Shown here piece by piece: positions 50,392 through 58,682 of a stretch of DNA of 64,000 nt (positions are counted from its first letter, which is position 1; each line of letters opens with the position of its first letter). Origin of the DNA: Ideonella livida (GTDB lineage: Bacteria > Pseudomonadota > Gammaproteobacteria > Burkholderiales > Burkholderiaceae_C); the NCBI RefSeq assembly GCF_010499455.1, contig NZ_JAAGOH010000017.1:1-64000 (forward strand). Direction: 5' to 3'. The position numbers and the translations under genes are program-made. Under the pieces are notes generated by a model that was not told the origin of the DNA, ran no database searches, and saw only the letters and a program-made list of their open reading frames with translations.

Positions 50392-51672
50392 TCAGGGTGT
50401 GGTGGGCCGCGGATCCAGCGAAGCAGAGGTCCTGGTGCCGTCGCTGGGCAGCACTTCCACGCTGCGCCCCACATTGCACAGGGGCGCGCTCCGTTCCTCT
50501 GGCCCCCATTCCACCTGGATGCGCGCGGTGGCGACGCGGACCGGTAATTGACGGCGCATGACCTCCGGTGGCGGGTCCACCACGTACTGCCCGACGGTCA
50601 CGCGTCCCGTCCCGTATCGGACGCTGATCACTTCGCCGTCCCATTCGTGACCGGCGTCGTAATACGAGCGCACCTTGACCCGTGTGCCCGCTGCCATGCG
50701 AGCGGCGTCCTTCTCGCTGAAGAAGGCTTCCACCCAACGGTCTTCGCAGTTCACCAGTTGCAGCACGGCACCTTGACGGGTCACCGCGTTGCCACTGTTC
50801 GCGTCAATGCTCCAGATCGCGCCCTGCACCGGCGACGTCAGCCTCGCGCTTGTCTGCTTGTCCAGCTCCCGTTGCAGCACGGCGGCTTCCGCGACGATGG
50901 CCTGGATCTGCATGTCCAGCTGGCCTTTCCTCGCGGTGAGATCGGCAATCGATTGAGCGATCTCCTGGCTGCGCGTCACGGCGTAAGGCAGGCCTCTCGA
51001 ACCATCGAGCTGCACGCCTTGGCGCGCCCCCGTCAGGACCGTCTCCGCACGCTGCACGGCCTCCTTCGAGGCGCGCTGCGCAGCACGCGCCATGTCTTCC
51101 TCGGCCTTGGCGGTGTCATAGGCGGCGACGCTGATGAAGCCCGAGGTACGCAGGGAGTCGTAACGCTCGACCTTGCTCCTGGACTCGCCGAGCGCGGTAT
51201 TGGCACGTTCGAACTCGGCGACCGCCAGCGCCAGACTCGCGCGCGCACCCTGTACATCCACCGTCTGCTGGACACTCGCCCGCTGCTGCTGCTCCGCCAT
51301 CTCCTTGCGGCGATGCGCCAGCTGGACGTCGATGGCCTCGATTTCTGCTTGGCGCGCCGCGCGTTGCGAGACCAGCTCGGCGATGTTGCCGGTGAGTTCC
51401 GATATCCGCGGATTCTCGGTGTCGCCCACCACGGCGCCTAGTTGTTCTCCCTTGGCGATGCGCCGGCCCACCCGCAAGCCGTCTTCAAGTTGGGTGCGAC
51501 CTGGAATGGGCGCACGCAAGGTGATCACCGGTGCATTGATGAATGCTTGCGTGGTGATCTGCCGCGTCTCGCGGTAGACCAGCGTCCCGGCCACGATGCA
51601 AGTGACCGCCCCGCATGCAAGCATGACGCCGCCTTTTCGGCTTTGCAGGCGCTCACGCCAAGTGTTCAACAT
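50392..51672 (-). CDS. HlyD-family membrane fusion (periplasmic adaptor) protein
   Basis: 426 residues from ATG 51672 (a GTG two codons upstream is possible). One membrane helix (about residues 15-35) is followed by a split biotinyl-lipoyl domain (VITLRAPIPGRTQLEDGLRVG ... RLTSPVQGAIWSIDANSG) around a long alpha-helical hairpin rich in Gln/Ala/Arg (about 80-270), then a beta-barrel. Such adaptors join an inner-membrane transporter to an outer-membrane channel. No ABC, RND or 14-helix MFS partner is adjacent; the only transporter nearby is the 413-residue MFS protein four genes downstream. Starts right after the PEBP gene stop. Confidence 0.85.
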   Translation of the reverse strand: MLNTWRERLQSRKGGVMLACGAVTCIVAGTLVYRETRQITTQAFINAPVITLRAPIPGRTQLEDGLRVGRRIAKGEQLGAVVGDTENPRISELTGNIAELVSQRAARQAEIEAIDVQLAHRRKEMAEQQQRASVQQTVDVQGARASLALAVAEFERANTALGESRSKVERYDSLRTSGFISVAAYDTAKAEEDMARAAQRASKEAVQRAETVLTGARQGVQLDGSRGLPYAVTRSQEIAQSIADLTARKGQLDMQIQAIVAEAAVLQRELDKQTSARLTSPVQGAIWSIDANSGNAVTRQGAVLQLVNCEDRWVEAFFSEKDAARMAAGTRVKVRSYYDAGHEWDGEVISVRYGTGRVTVGQYVVDPPPEVMRRQLPVRVATARIQVEWGPEERSAPLCNVGRSVEVLPSDGTRTSASLDPRPTTP

Positions 51673-51678
51673 GCCCAC

Positions 51679-52182
51679 TCACGGCCGTCCGTATTGACCG
51701 GTCAGCGTCGCGGTCGCCAGAGTGTTCTGGTGGATCATGAAGCGAACGATGGCATTGGTGACGCCACGACCCGGGCTCAGCCCCAGCGAGGGCACGCCCA
51801 GGGCGTGCAAGGTGAAGAGGTAGCGGTGCGCCGCGGCGCCCTTCGGAGGGCAGGGTCCGCCGTAGCCCGTGGCACCGAAGTCGTTTTCTGCCTGGAGGCC
51901 GATACCGGTCAGCGCCGACACGTCAACAGAGCCGACGCCTTGCGCGAGCTGCCTCGCTTCGGCGGGAATGTCGTACAGCACCCAATGCCAGAAGCCGCTG
52001 CCTGTCTGGGCATCCGGGTCGTACATGGTGAGCGCGAAGCTGCGCGTGTTGGCCGGCGCCCCTTGCCACTGCAGCGCGGGCGAGCGGTTGTGGCCCTCAC
52101 CGTCGAAGCCGTTGAACTCGTGCGTCTTGCTCAGTTCTGCCTGCTCCTTGAAGTCAGGCGATGTGATCGTGAAGTTGGTCAT
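51679..52182 (-). CDS. YbhB/YbcL (PEBP) family protein
   Basis: 167 residues. Family anion-binding motifs are visible: TMYDPDAQTGSGFWHWVLYD (about residues 51-70) and GYGGPCPPKG with HRYLFTLHAL. Bacterial PEBP proteins are small cytoplasmic or periplasmic proteins with an anion-binding pocket and no firmly known activity. No signal peptide. It abuts the HlyD-like gene and lies 103 bases after the aconitase-family gene, so cotranscription is likely. Confidence 0.9.
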   Translation of the reverse strand: MTNFTITSPDFKEQAELSKTHEFNGFDGEGHNRSPALQWQGAPANTRSFALTMYDPDAQTGSGFWHWVLYDIPAEARQLAQGVGSVDVSALTGIGLQAENDFGATGYGGPCPPKGAAAHRYLFTLHALGVPSLGLSPGRGVTNAIVRFMIHQNTLATATLTGQYGRP

Positions 52183-52285
52183 CTGCAGCCCTGTGTTGCC
52201 GCCAATGGGTGTGCCATGTGGCTGGCGCGTATGTCCCTCCGCTCGCTGATGGGCGCGAGGCGGTACATCGTTTGAATACGGTGAA

Positions 52286-54274
52286 TCAATCTGCCGTGGC
52301 CGGCGCTCCCTTCTCGACCCGGCTCTGCAACGCCGAGAACGTGATGAGCTCGCCTGCCAACGCGCTGGCCGCGACGCTGGCCGGACTCGCGAGCCACACC
52401 TGGCCTGGTCCCGAACGTCCGGGGAAGTTGCGGTTGATCGCGCTCACCGTCACCTGGTCGGCCGATGTGGAGGATCCCGGTCCGCAGTTGGCGCAGGCGC
52501 CGCAACCGGGCATCAGCATCTCGGCTCCGGCCTGTTCGAACACGGCCAGCATGTCGCGTTCTTCGCAATAGCGCTTCACGTCCTGGGTGCCGAACTGCAG
52601 ATAGAGGGAGACGTTCGGCTGCACCTTGAGCCCATGTTTCAATCCCCACGCGAAAACCGCCAGGTACTCGTCGAAATCGGCGCGCTTGCCAGCGGTGCAG
52701 GAGCCGCCGTAGGCTATGTCGATGGGCACCGCTCGGCCGATCCTGCTGAATGGCATGCCGTTGCCCGGATCACCGGGCGCCGCGAACATCGGCTCGATGG
52801 CGGAGCAGTCGATCGAGATCGTGTGCTGGTACACCGCGCCCGCGTCGCTCTTCATCCACGGCTCCAACTCGAAGTCCACGCCGCGGCGTTCCTTGAGGAA
52901 CATGACCGTCTGCTCATCGGGCGCCACGATGCCGGTGAAACCACCGAGTTCCGCCACCATGTTGGTGAGCGTGGCGCGGTCGTCCACCGACATGCGCTCG
53001 ACCGCGGGTCCGGTGTACTCGAACACCATGCCGATGCCGCCGCCCTCCGCAATGAAGGGTGAGCGCAGGAGTTCCAGCACCACGTCCTTGGCGTGCACGC
53101 CCGGCTGGAGTTCTCCTTTGAGCTCGACGCGGCAGACCGCTGGGTGCTTGCACCGCACGAGCCCCGTCACCCAGGCATTGGCCATGTCCGTGGCGCCCGC
53201 ACCGAAGCACAGCGCGCCCAGCGCGCCAGAATGCGGGGTGTGCGAGTCGGTGCCGACCGCCACCTGCCCGGGAAGGACATAGCGCTCGGCCATCATGGCG
53301 TGGCAAATGCCTTCCGACCCCAAGGTGCCCGGCATCGCGCCGTGGCCGATGACGCCGTAGTCCCTGACGAAATGGTCGTGTCCGTCTGCCAAGCCGCGCA
53401 CGCCCTCCACCAGGCCCATCTTCTGGTGCACCGGGCTGCGCGTGACGTAGGTGAGGTGATCCTGGAACGCGATGATGGTGGCCGGGTCGTGCAGCGGGGC
53501 TGGCTTGCCGAAGGCGTCGTGCATCAGGTGCGCGGCCATCCCGGTGAAGTATTCGTGCGAGAAGCGCCAGTCCGTCTTCAGGAAGATGCCGTCGCCCACC
53601 TTGGGCGGCTGTGCATCCTCGGCCAGCCAGGGCGCGCTGACCAGATGGCGGTTGATGATCTTGTGCACGAGGCTGAGAGGGCGGTCGCTCCCCGCGGGGG
53701 CCGGCCGTGCGGCCTGGCCTCGGAAGTTCTCCTTGGAGAGCGCAAGCAGACCACCTGCGCGAATGATCCGTTGTGTGAGTTCGTCGTGGCCTTCCGTGAA
53801 CTCGCTCAGCGCGATGGCCTCTCCCCGCTGGATGCGCGCCACCAGCCCCAGATCGGTCGAGGTGAGGAGCCCCACGTTGTGCGCGTTCTGCCGATAGATG
53901 CGCTCGAAGCTTTCGGCGATGACCAACTGGATGCCCGCGCTCAACTCCGCCATCGGGCTGTTCTCCCGCGAGGACCCCTTGCCGTAGCGCTTGCCTCCAA
54001 CGACGACCGCAAAGCCGCCCTGGCGCACGGCGCCTTTGCCGATCGGCATGACGCCGCCGGCCTGATAACCGACGTAAGGAAACTCGCCCAGGCGGTCGTC
54101 ATAGACCGTCATGACGGTCGTCGGCGTGATCTCGTCGGTGGACACGTTGTCCCGCAAGGTGCCGGCCTGCTCCAGTGTGAAGTCGCCGCCCTCCAACTGC
54201 CGGGTGATGCGGGCGGGGTCGTCGCAGAGGAAAAGGATGCGTCCTTCGAAGGTGACAGAGGGGGTGTTCGGCAT
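52286..54274 (-). CDS. Aconitase-superfamily hydro-lyase with N-terminal swivel domain
   Basis: 662 residues. The swivel domain comes first: residues about 35-200 contain the LeuD/AcnB-type loop YGKGSSRENSPMAEL and VIAESFERIYRQNAHNVG. The catalytic domain follows (about 205-650), with TDSHTPHSGALG, a cluster Cys in GGSCTAGK and two more in PGCGACANCG, so all three 4Fe-4S ligands are likely present. This is the AcnB order without the HEAT domain, not the AcnA order. Substrate cannot be assigned: aconitate, methylcitrate, homoaconitate and citramalate-type acids are possible. Divergent from the GntR regulator. Confidence 0.85.
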   Translation of the reverse strand: MPNTPSVTFEGRILFLCDDPARITRQLEGGDFTLEQAGTLRDNVSTDEITPTTVMTVYDDRLGEFPYVGYQAGGVMPIGKGAVRQGGFAVVVGGKRYGKGSSRENSPMAELSAGIQLVIAESFERIYRQNAHNVGLLTSTDLGLVARIQRGEAIALSEFTEGHDELTQRIIRAGGLLALSKENFRGQAARPAPAGSDRPLSLVHKIINRHLVSAPWLAEDAQPPKVGDGIFLKTDWRFSHEYFTGMAAHLMHDAFGKPAPLHDPATIIAFQDHLTYVTRSPVHQKMGLVEGVRGLADGHDHFVRDYGVIGHGAMPGTLGSEGICHAMMAERYVLPGQVAVGTDSHTPHSGALGALCFGAGATDMANAWVTGLVRCKHPAVCRVELKGELQPGVHAKDVVLELLRSPFIAEGGGIGMVFEYTGPAVERMSVDDRATLTNMVAELGGFTGIVAPDEQTVMFLKERRGVDFELEPWMKSDAGAVYQHTISIDCSAIEPMFAAPGDPGNGMPFSRIGRAVPIDIAYGGSCTAGKRADFDEYLAVFAWGLKHGLKVQPNVSLYLQFGTQDVKRYCEERDMLAVFEQAGAEMLMPGCGACANCGPGSSTSADQVTVSAINRNFPGRSGPGQVWLASPASVAASALAGELITFSALQSRVEKGAPATAD

Positions 54275-54311
54275 GGGCGACTCAGTATGTATCGGCTTTC
54301 GTATCGCTATA

Positions 54312-54344
54312 TGTATACGTAAAGGTATGGGGGTGATGATACGT
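54312..54344. promoter_or_regulatory. Putative GntR/FCD operator in the aconitase-gntR divergent region
   Basis: TGTATACGTA at 54312-54321 contains the GTATAC core expected for FCD-type GntR regulators (GT-N-AC symmetry). A second ATACGT lies at 54339-54344, and CGTAT on the other side near 54299. The same 10-mer TGTATACGTA occurs upstream of leuC. It is positioned to control both divergent genes. Confidence 0.6.
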
Positions 54345-54355
54345 TAGAATCAGCC

Positions 54356-55036
54356 ATGGGCAAGCTCAAGAAACCCCCTCAGGCAACAGCCAGCGATGTT
54401 GTTTACAACGCGTTGCAGCACAAGATCATCAACAACCTGCTTCCCGGCGGCAGCCAGCTGTTGGAGGAAGAGGTCGCGGCGGAAATGCATGTCAGCCGCA
54501 CGCCTGTGCGCGCGGCGCTGGCGAGGTTGGAGGTCGAGGGGCTGGTGTATGCGGTGCGTCGGCACGGGTACCGGGTGACGCCGATCACCGTGCAGGACGT
54601 GCGCGAGATCTATCAGGTCCTGTCCCCGCTCGAGACGGTCGCGGCGGAGTTGCTGGCCGAGAAGGACCCCAACGGGCTGGAAGTGGATGCGCTGCAGGAG
54701 TGCATCGACCGCATGGATGCGGCGCTGAAGAACGACGACCTCCAGGCCTGGGCGGACGCCGATGAGCTGTTCCATGCCCGCTTGGTGGATCTGTGCGGCA
54801 ACAAGCGTCTGGCGCGGGCCGCCAAGTTGATGTTCGCGCAGTCGCATCGGGTGCGGTTGTTCGCGCTGCGACTGCGGGACAAGCCCGTCAATTCAGTGAA
54901 GGACCACGGTGCCTTGGTGGACGCGATACGGCAGAAGAGGCCGGCCCTGGCACGTGAGATCCACAGTGCCCATCGGGACTCCTGGACGGAGACGCTGGGG
55001 CAGATACTCGCTGATCTGAATATCCACCAGCTTTGA
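54356..55036 (+). CDS. GntR-family (FCD) transcriptional regulator
   Basis: 226 residues. The winged helix-turn-helix is at about residues 15-75 (LLEEEVAAEMHVSRTPVRAAL, then EGLVYAVRRHGYRV). The C-terminal FCD ligand-binding domain has DADELFHARLVDLCGN and a His in VKDHGALVDAI, typical metal/carboxylate-binding positions. FCD regulators usually sense small organic acids. It lies between two - strand units, an aconitase-family gene and leuCD, and motif copies near both suggest it controls them. Confidence 0.9.
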   Translation: MGKLKKPPQATASDVVYNALQHKIINNLLPGGSQLLEEEVAAEMHVSRTPVRAALARLEVEGLVYAVRRHGYRVTPITVQDVREIYQVLSPLETVAAELLAEKDPNGLEVDALQECIDRMDAALKNDDLQAWADADELFHARLVDLCGNKRLARAAKLMFAQSHRVRLFALRLRDKPVNSVKDHGALVDAIRQKRPALAREIHSAHRDSWTETLGQILADLNIHQL

Positions 55037-55161
55037 TGGGCACCAAGCCGCCGGGATCCGTGTGCGGCGGTGGTCAAGGTTTGTGCGGGGTGCCCATGCG
55101 GGTGTCAGGCGGACACCGCGCGGCGCCCCCTTGGGGGGGCGATGTCGGCGAGGGCGTCGTC

Positions 55162-55782
55162 TCAGACCAGTGAAGCCCGGTCGTACAGCCAAGGCTGGCG
55201 CGTCTGCTGTGTGCGCTCGAACTCGCTGATCTTGGTCGCCTGCTCCAGGGTGATGCCGATGTCGTCCAGGCCGTTCAGCAAGCAGTATTTGCGGAACTCG
55301 GTGACCTCGAACGCGAATTGGCGGCCGTCCTCCAGCGACACCCTCTGCGAAGGCAGGTCGACGGTGACCTGACGTCCCGCCTTGGCTTCCTGCATCACCT
55401 GGCCCACTTCGTCATCGGTCAGGATCACCGGCAGCAGCCCATTCTTGAAGCAGTTGTTGTAGAAGATGTCCGCGAATGAGGGCGCGATGATGCTGCGGAT
55501 CCCGAAGTCGTAGAGTGCCCAGGGCGCATGTTCGCGGGAGGAGCCGCAGCCGAAGTTCTCCAGCGCGACAATGAGTTTTGCCTCCCGCCAGGGAGCCTGA
55601 TTCAACACGAAGTCCGGGTTTTCCGAGCCGTCGTCGAGGATTCGGTATTCGCGGAACAGGCCCCAGCTGAGGCCGGTCTTGGTCACCCACTTCAGCATGT
55701 ACTTGGGGGTGATCATGTCGGTGTTGATGTTGGGAATCGGCATGGGTGCCGCGTACCCTTGGATGGTGGTGAACTTTTCCAC
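55162..55782 (-). CDS. leuD: 3-isopropylmalate dehydratase small subunit (LeuD type)
   Basis: 206 residues, usual for LeuD. The swivel-domain signature FGCGSSREHAPWALYDFGIRS is split around residues 72-90, and SFADIFYNNCFKNGLLPV follows. GTG start three bases after the leuC stop. With LeuC it isomerises 2- to 3-isopropylmalate or a related 2-hydroxy acid. No leuB or leuA is present here, and a GntR gene is divergent, so this may be a paralogue for another substrate. Confidence 0.9.
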   Translation of the reverse strand: MEKFTTIQGYAAPMPIPNINTDMITPKYMLKWVTKTGLSWGLFREYRILDDGSENPDFVLNQAPWREAKLIVALENFGCGSSREHAPWALYDFGIRSIIAPSFADIFYNNCFKNGLLPVILTDDEVGQVMQEAKAGRQVTVDLPSQRVSLEDGRQFAFEVTEFRKYCLLNGLDDIGITLEQATKISEFERTQQTRQPWLYDRASLV

Positions 55783-55785
55783 GGT

Positions 55786-57204
55786 TTACTTCCAGTTTCT
55801 GATGTCGACGAAACGGCCGGCGATGGCTGCCGCGCCGGCCATGGCCGGGCTGACGAGATGGGTGCGGCCACGGGGGCCCTGGCGTCCGACGAAATTGCGG
55901 TTGGACGTGGAGGCGCAGCGCTCCTCGGGCTGGAGGCGGTCGGGGTTCATGGCAATGCACATCGAGCAGCCCGGTTCGCGCCACTCGAAGCCGGCATCGA
56001 TCAGGATCTGCGCCACGCCTTCTTCTTCGGCCTGCCGCTTGACCAGTCCGGATCCCGGCACGACCAGCGCTTGGACGTGGGGCGCGACGCGCCGCCCTTC
56101 GACGAGCCTTGCCACCTCTCGCAGGTCCTCGATCCGGCTGTTGGTGCACGAGCCGATGAACACCTTGTCGATCTTGATATCCGACATCTTCTGGCCGGCC
56201 TGCAGCCCCATGTACTCCAGCGCAGCCATGGCGGCCTGACGCGAGACATCGTCCTTGGCGGCTGCGGGATCCGGCACCACGTCCGTCACCTGCACGACGT
56301 CCTGGGGGCTGGTGCCCCACGTCACCATGGGGGCGACTTCAGAAGCATCGATCTCCACCTCTGTGTCGTACACGGCGCCCGGATCCGACGGCAGCGTCTT
56401 CCAATACGCGAGCGCCTGCTCCCAGTGGTGCGCCTTGGGTGCGCCAGGCCGTCCCTTGATGTAGTCAAAAGTGGTGTCGTCCGGCGCGATGAGACCCGCC
56501 CTGGCGCCTGCTTCGATCGCCATGTTGGACATGGTCATGCGGCCTTCCATCGACAAGGCGCGCACCGCGGAGCCGGCGAACTCGATGACGTGTCCGGTCG
56601 CGCCCGCGGTTCCGATGCGGCCGATGATGGCCAGGACGAGGTCTTTGGCTGTCACCCCGGGGCGAAGGAGGCCGTGGCAGGTGATCCGCATGTTTCTGGA
56701 GCGCTTCTGGATCAAGGTCTGCGTCGCCAGCACATGCTCCACCTCCGACGTGCCGATGCCCACCGCATAAGCGCCGAAGGCACCGTGGGTGGATGTGTGG
56801 CTGTCGCCGCACACGATGGTCATGCCGGGCTGGGTTAAGCCCTGCTCCGGGCCGACGACGTGCACGATGCCCTGGCGTGGATCTTCATAGCCGAAGTAGG
56901 TCACGCCGAACTCACGGGTGTTCTTTCGCATCAGCGAGAGCTGCAGCTTCGCCTCCGGGTCTTCGACATCGTCGGTGCGGCCTGGTGTCGTGGGGATGTC
57001 GTGGTCCGCGACCCCCAGCGTGGCGTCCAGCCGGCGCACCTTCCGCCCTGCGCCGCGCAATCCGTCAAAGGGTTGCGGCGTGGTCACTTCGTGGACCAGG
57101 TGTTGATCGATATACAGCAGGGCAGTGCCGTCGGAGAAGTTGTGCAAGACATGGGAGTCCCAGATCTTGTCGTACAAGGTCCGTGGCGTAGCTTCTTTCA
57201 TCAT
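55786..57204 (-). CDS. leuC: 3-isopropylmalate dehydratase large subunit (LeuC type)
   Basis: 472 residues, normal for Leu[21 protein letters not shown] near residue 132 and the cluster cysteines in IGSCTNSR and [10 protein letters not shown] are all present, so a functional 4Fe-4S hydro-lyase is expected. Start at ATG 57204 (or 57201) after GAGG. Forms a heterodimer with LeuD. A TATACGTATA palindrome lies 26 bases upstream, linking it to the GntR regulator. Confidence 0.92.
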   Translation of the reverse strand: MMKEATPRTLYDKIWDSHVLHNFSDGTALLYIDQHLVHEVTTPQPFDGLRGAGRKVRRLDATLGVADHDIPTTPGRTDDVEDPEAKLQLSLMRKNTREFGVTYFGYEDPRQGIVHVVGPEQGLTQPGMTIVCGDSHTSTHGAFGAYAVGIGTSEVEHVLATQTLIQKRSRNMRITCHGLLRPGVTAKDLVLAIIGRIGTAGATGHVIEFAGSAVRALSMEGRMTMSNMAIEAGARAGLIAPDDTTFDYIKGRPGAPKAHHWEQALAYWKTLPSDPGAVYDTEVEIDASEVAPMVTWGTSPQDVVQVTDVVPDPAAAKDDVSRQAAMAALEYMGLQAGQKMSDIKIDKVFIGSCTNSRIEDLREVARLVEGRRVAPHVQALVVPGSGLVKRQAEEEGVAQILIDAGFEWREPGCSMCIAMNPDRLQPEERCASTSNRNFVGRQGPRGRTHLVSPAMAGAAAIAGRFVDIRNWK

Positions 57205-57227
57205 CGCGTCCTCAAGAAATATTTATG

Positions 57228-57239
57228 TGTATACGTATA
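57228..57239. promoter_or_regulatory. Putative GntR/FCD operator upstream of leuC
   Basis: TGTATACGTA (57228-57237) is identical to the site in the gntR-aconitase intergenic region, and TATACGTATA (57230-57239) is a perfect 10-base palindrome. It lies 24-35 bases before leuC, where a repressor would interfere with transcription. Confidence 0.6.
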
Positions 57240-57366
57240 AGGATTGTAGATGATGTGGGGCGCACCCGTCTGCGCTTCTGTTCTTGAGGGGCGGGGTCTC
57301 TCGCCCGGCGCGCAAGGACCAGCGGCGGGGCCACTCCGGCCAGCCGGTGCCGGACCAGCCCGCGGG

Positions 57367-57656
57367 CGTCATGTCTTCGTGGCCATCAACCGGGCCACAC
57401 GCTGGGTGTTCATGGCCTCAAGGGCCACTAGGCGGTGGCGGCTGTGCGGGCTTCTTGAACGCGCTGGCCAAGGCCGCGCCGTTTCGCATCCGCACGCTGC
57501 TGACGGACAACGGCAAGGCGTTCACCGACCGCCTGTTTGCTTCAACGGCCGCCCGGACCCTGAGACCCCGGTGCAGGCGCTCATGCGATGGCGCCGCTCC
57601 TCTCCCGAAGGATTCCAAAAGTCAATTTGGAATCATCCGGGGCCTGACAGTGCAGT
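57367..57656 (+). pseudogene. IS481-family transposase remnant
   Basis: Three pieces of a typical IS481 DDE transposase are recognisable. HVFVAINRATRWVFMA (from about 57367) is in one frame. FLNALAKAAPFRIRTLLTDN (from about 57449, with the second catalytic Asp) is in another. ETPVQALMRWRRSSPEGFQK (from about 57562), resembling the extreme C-terminus, is back in the first frame. The section between the second Asp and the C-terminus is missing, so the catalytic Glu region is deleted. No terminal repeats were identified. Not functional. Confidence 0.8.
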
Positions 57657-57679
57657 CGCCGTGCGGATCACCCCTCAGA

Positions 57680-58576
57680 TCACAGGCTCACCGTGCCGCT
57701 GATGCAGGCGGCCACGTCGCCACCCACCCACAGGGTGTCGCCGTCTTGTTCCAAATGCACGCGGCCGTCGCGGCCCAGGGCATGGCCTTGGGCGGCGGTG
57801 TAGCGGGTGGGGGCCAGGCCGGCGCCGATGAGCCATTGGCCCAGGCTGGCGTTGAGGCTGCCGGTGACCGGGTCTTCAAAGCCCTGACCTTCGCCGTCCA
57901 GCGGGCCACCCACCAGGGCGCGCACTTCAAACTGGGCGTCGGCCGGGGCACCGGCCTCACCGTCGTGCCACGGCGCCACCACGCCCAGCTTCAGGCCGCG
58001 CAGGGCGTCCCAATCGGGTTGCAGGGCGCGCACCTGGGCGCCGCTGGCCAGACGCACTGCCGCCCAGCCGGGGCCGTTGTCCGCCCATTGGTGGCCCAGC
58101 AGGTCGGCTGGCGCCAGGCGCAGGGCCGTGGCGATCTGCGCCAGCAGCGCGTCGTCCAGTGGGCCGGTGCGGGTGCAGGGCGGGGCGGCAAAGGCCAGGC
58201 GGTCGCCTGCGCCGGGCTTGGCGCCCGGAGCCGGTGTACGGCGGATGCGGATCAGGCCGGCGCCGCATTCCTGCACCACCACGCCGGGCTTGCCCGGCAG
58301 GCCGCCGGCCGCCAGCCAGGCGCGGCAGCTGCCCAGCGTGGGGTGGCCAGCAAAGGGAAATTCCTCATGCGGCGTGAAGATGCGCACCCGGTAGTCTGCG
58401 CCGGGCTGGGTGGGCGAGAGCAGAAAGGTGGTTTCGCTCAGGTGGGTCCAGCGGGCGAAGGCGGCCATCTCGGCCGTGCTCAGGCCATCGGCATCGTGGA
58501 CCACGGCGAGCGGGTTGCCGCGCAGGGGCGTGGCGGTGAAGACATCCAGCTGGGAGAAGCGGCGCAGGGTGGGCAT
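57680..58576 (-). CDS. PhzF-family isomerase/epimerase
   Basis: 298 residues. Family hallmarks: LDVFTATPLRGNPLAVV at the N-terminus, the catalytic Glu in HLSETTFLLSP (about residue 48) and FTPHEEFPFAGHPTLGS near 67-83; the C-terminal half repeats the fold and ends with VTGSLNASLGQWLI. These diaminopimelate-epimerase-fold enzymes isomerise unknown substrates, in one case a phenazine precursor. First of the block of amino-acid-related - strand genes but separated from the dehydratase gene by a repeat-containing spacer. Confidence 0.9.
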   Translation of the reverse strand: MPTLRRFSQLDVFTATPLRGNPLAVVHDADGLSTAEMAAFARWTHLSETTFLLSPTQPGADYRVRIFTPHEEFPFAGHPTLGSCRAWLAAGGLPGKPGVVVQECGAGLIRIRRTPAPGAKPGAGDRLAFAAPPCTRTGPLDDALLAQIATALRLAPADLLGHQWADNGPGWAAVRLASGAQVRALQPDWDALRGLKLGVVAPWHDGEAGAPADAQFEVRALVGGPLDGEGQGFEDPVTGSLNASLGQWLIGAGLAPTRYTAAQGHALGRDGRVHLEQDGDTLWVGGDVAACISGTVSL

Positions 58577-58612
58577 GGGGGGTGGGGTGGGCTGTGGCGA
58601 AGGGATGAAAGG

Positions 58613-58655
58613 GCGGGAGGAGCGGGAAGAGCGGGAAAGAGCGGGAAAGAGCGGG
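58613..58655. repeat. Short tandem repeat, unit GCGGGAAAGA
   Basis: Four and a half units of 9-10 bases (GCGGGAGGA, GCGGGAAGA, GCGGGAAAGA twice, then GCGGG) lie between the PhzF-like gene and the dehydratase gene. On the - strand the unit is pyrimidine-rich (TCTTTCCCGC). Copy number may vary between strains. Confidence 0.8.
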
Positions 58656-58682
58656 CTCGTTCAGCCGCTGCAAAGGTGGCCG

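Noticed and set aside
53093-54322. A 409-codon + strand frame opposite the aconitase-family gene
   Set aside because: Antisense shadow; the - strand gene keeps all Fe-S ligands and the swivel loop.
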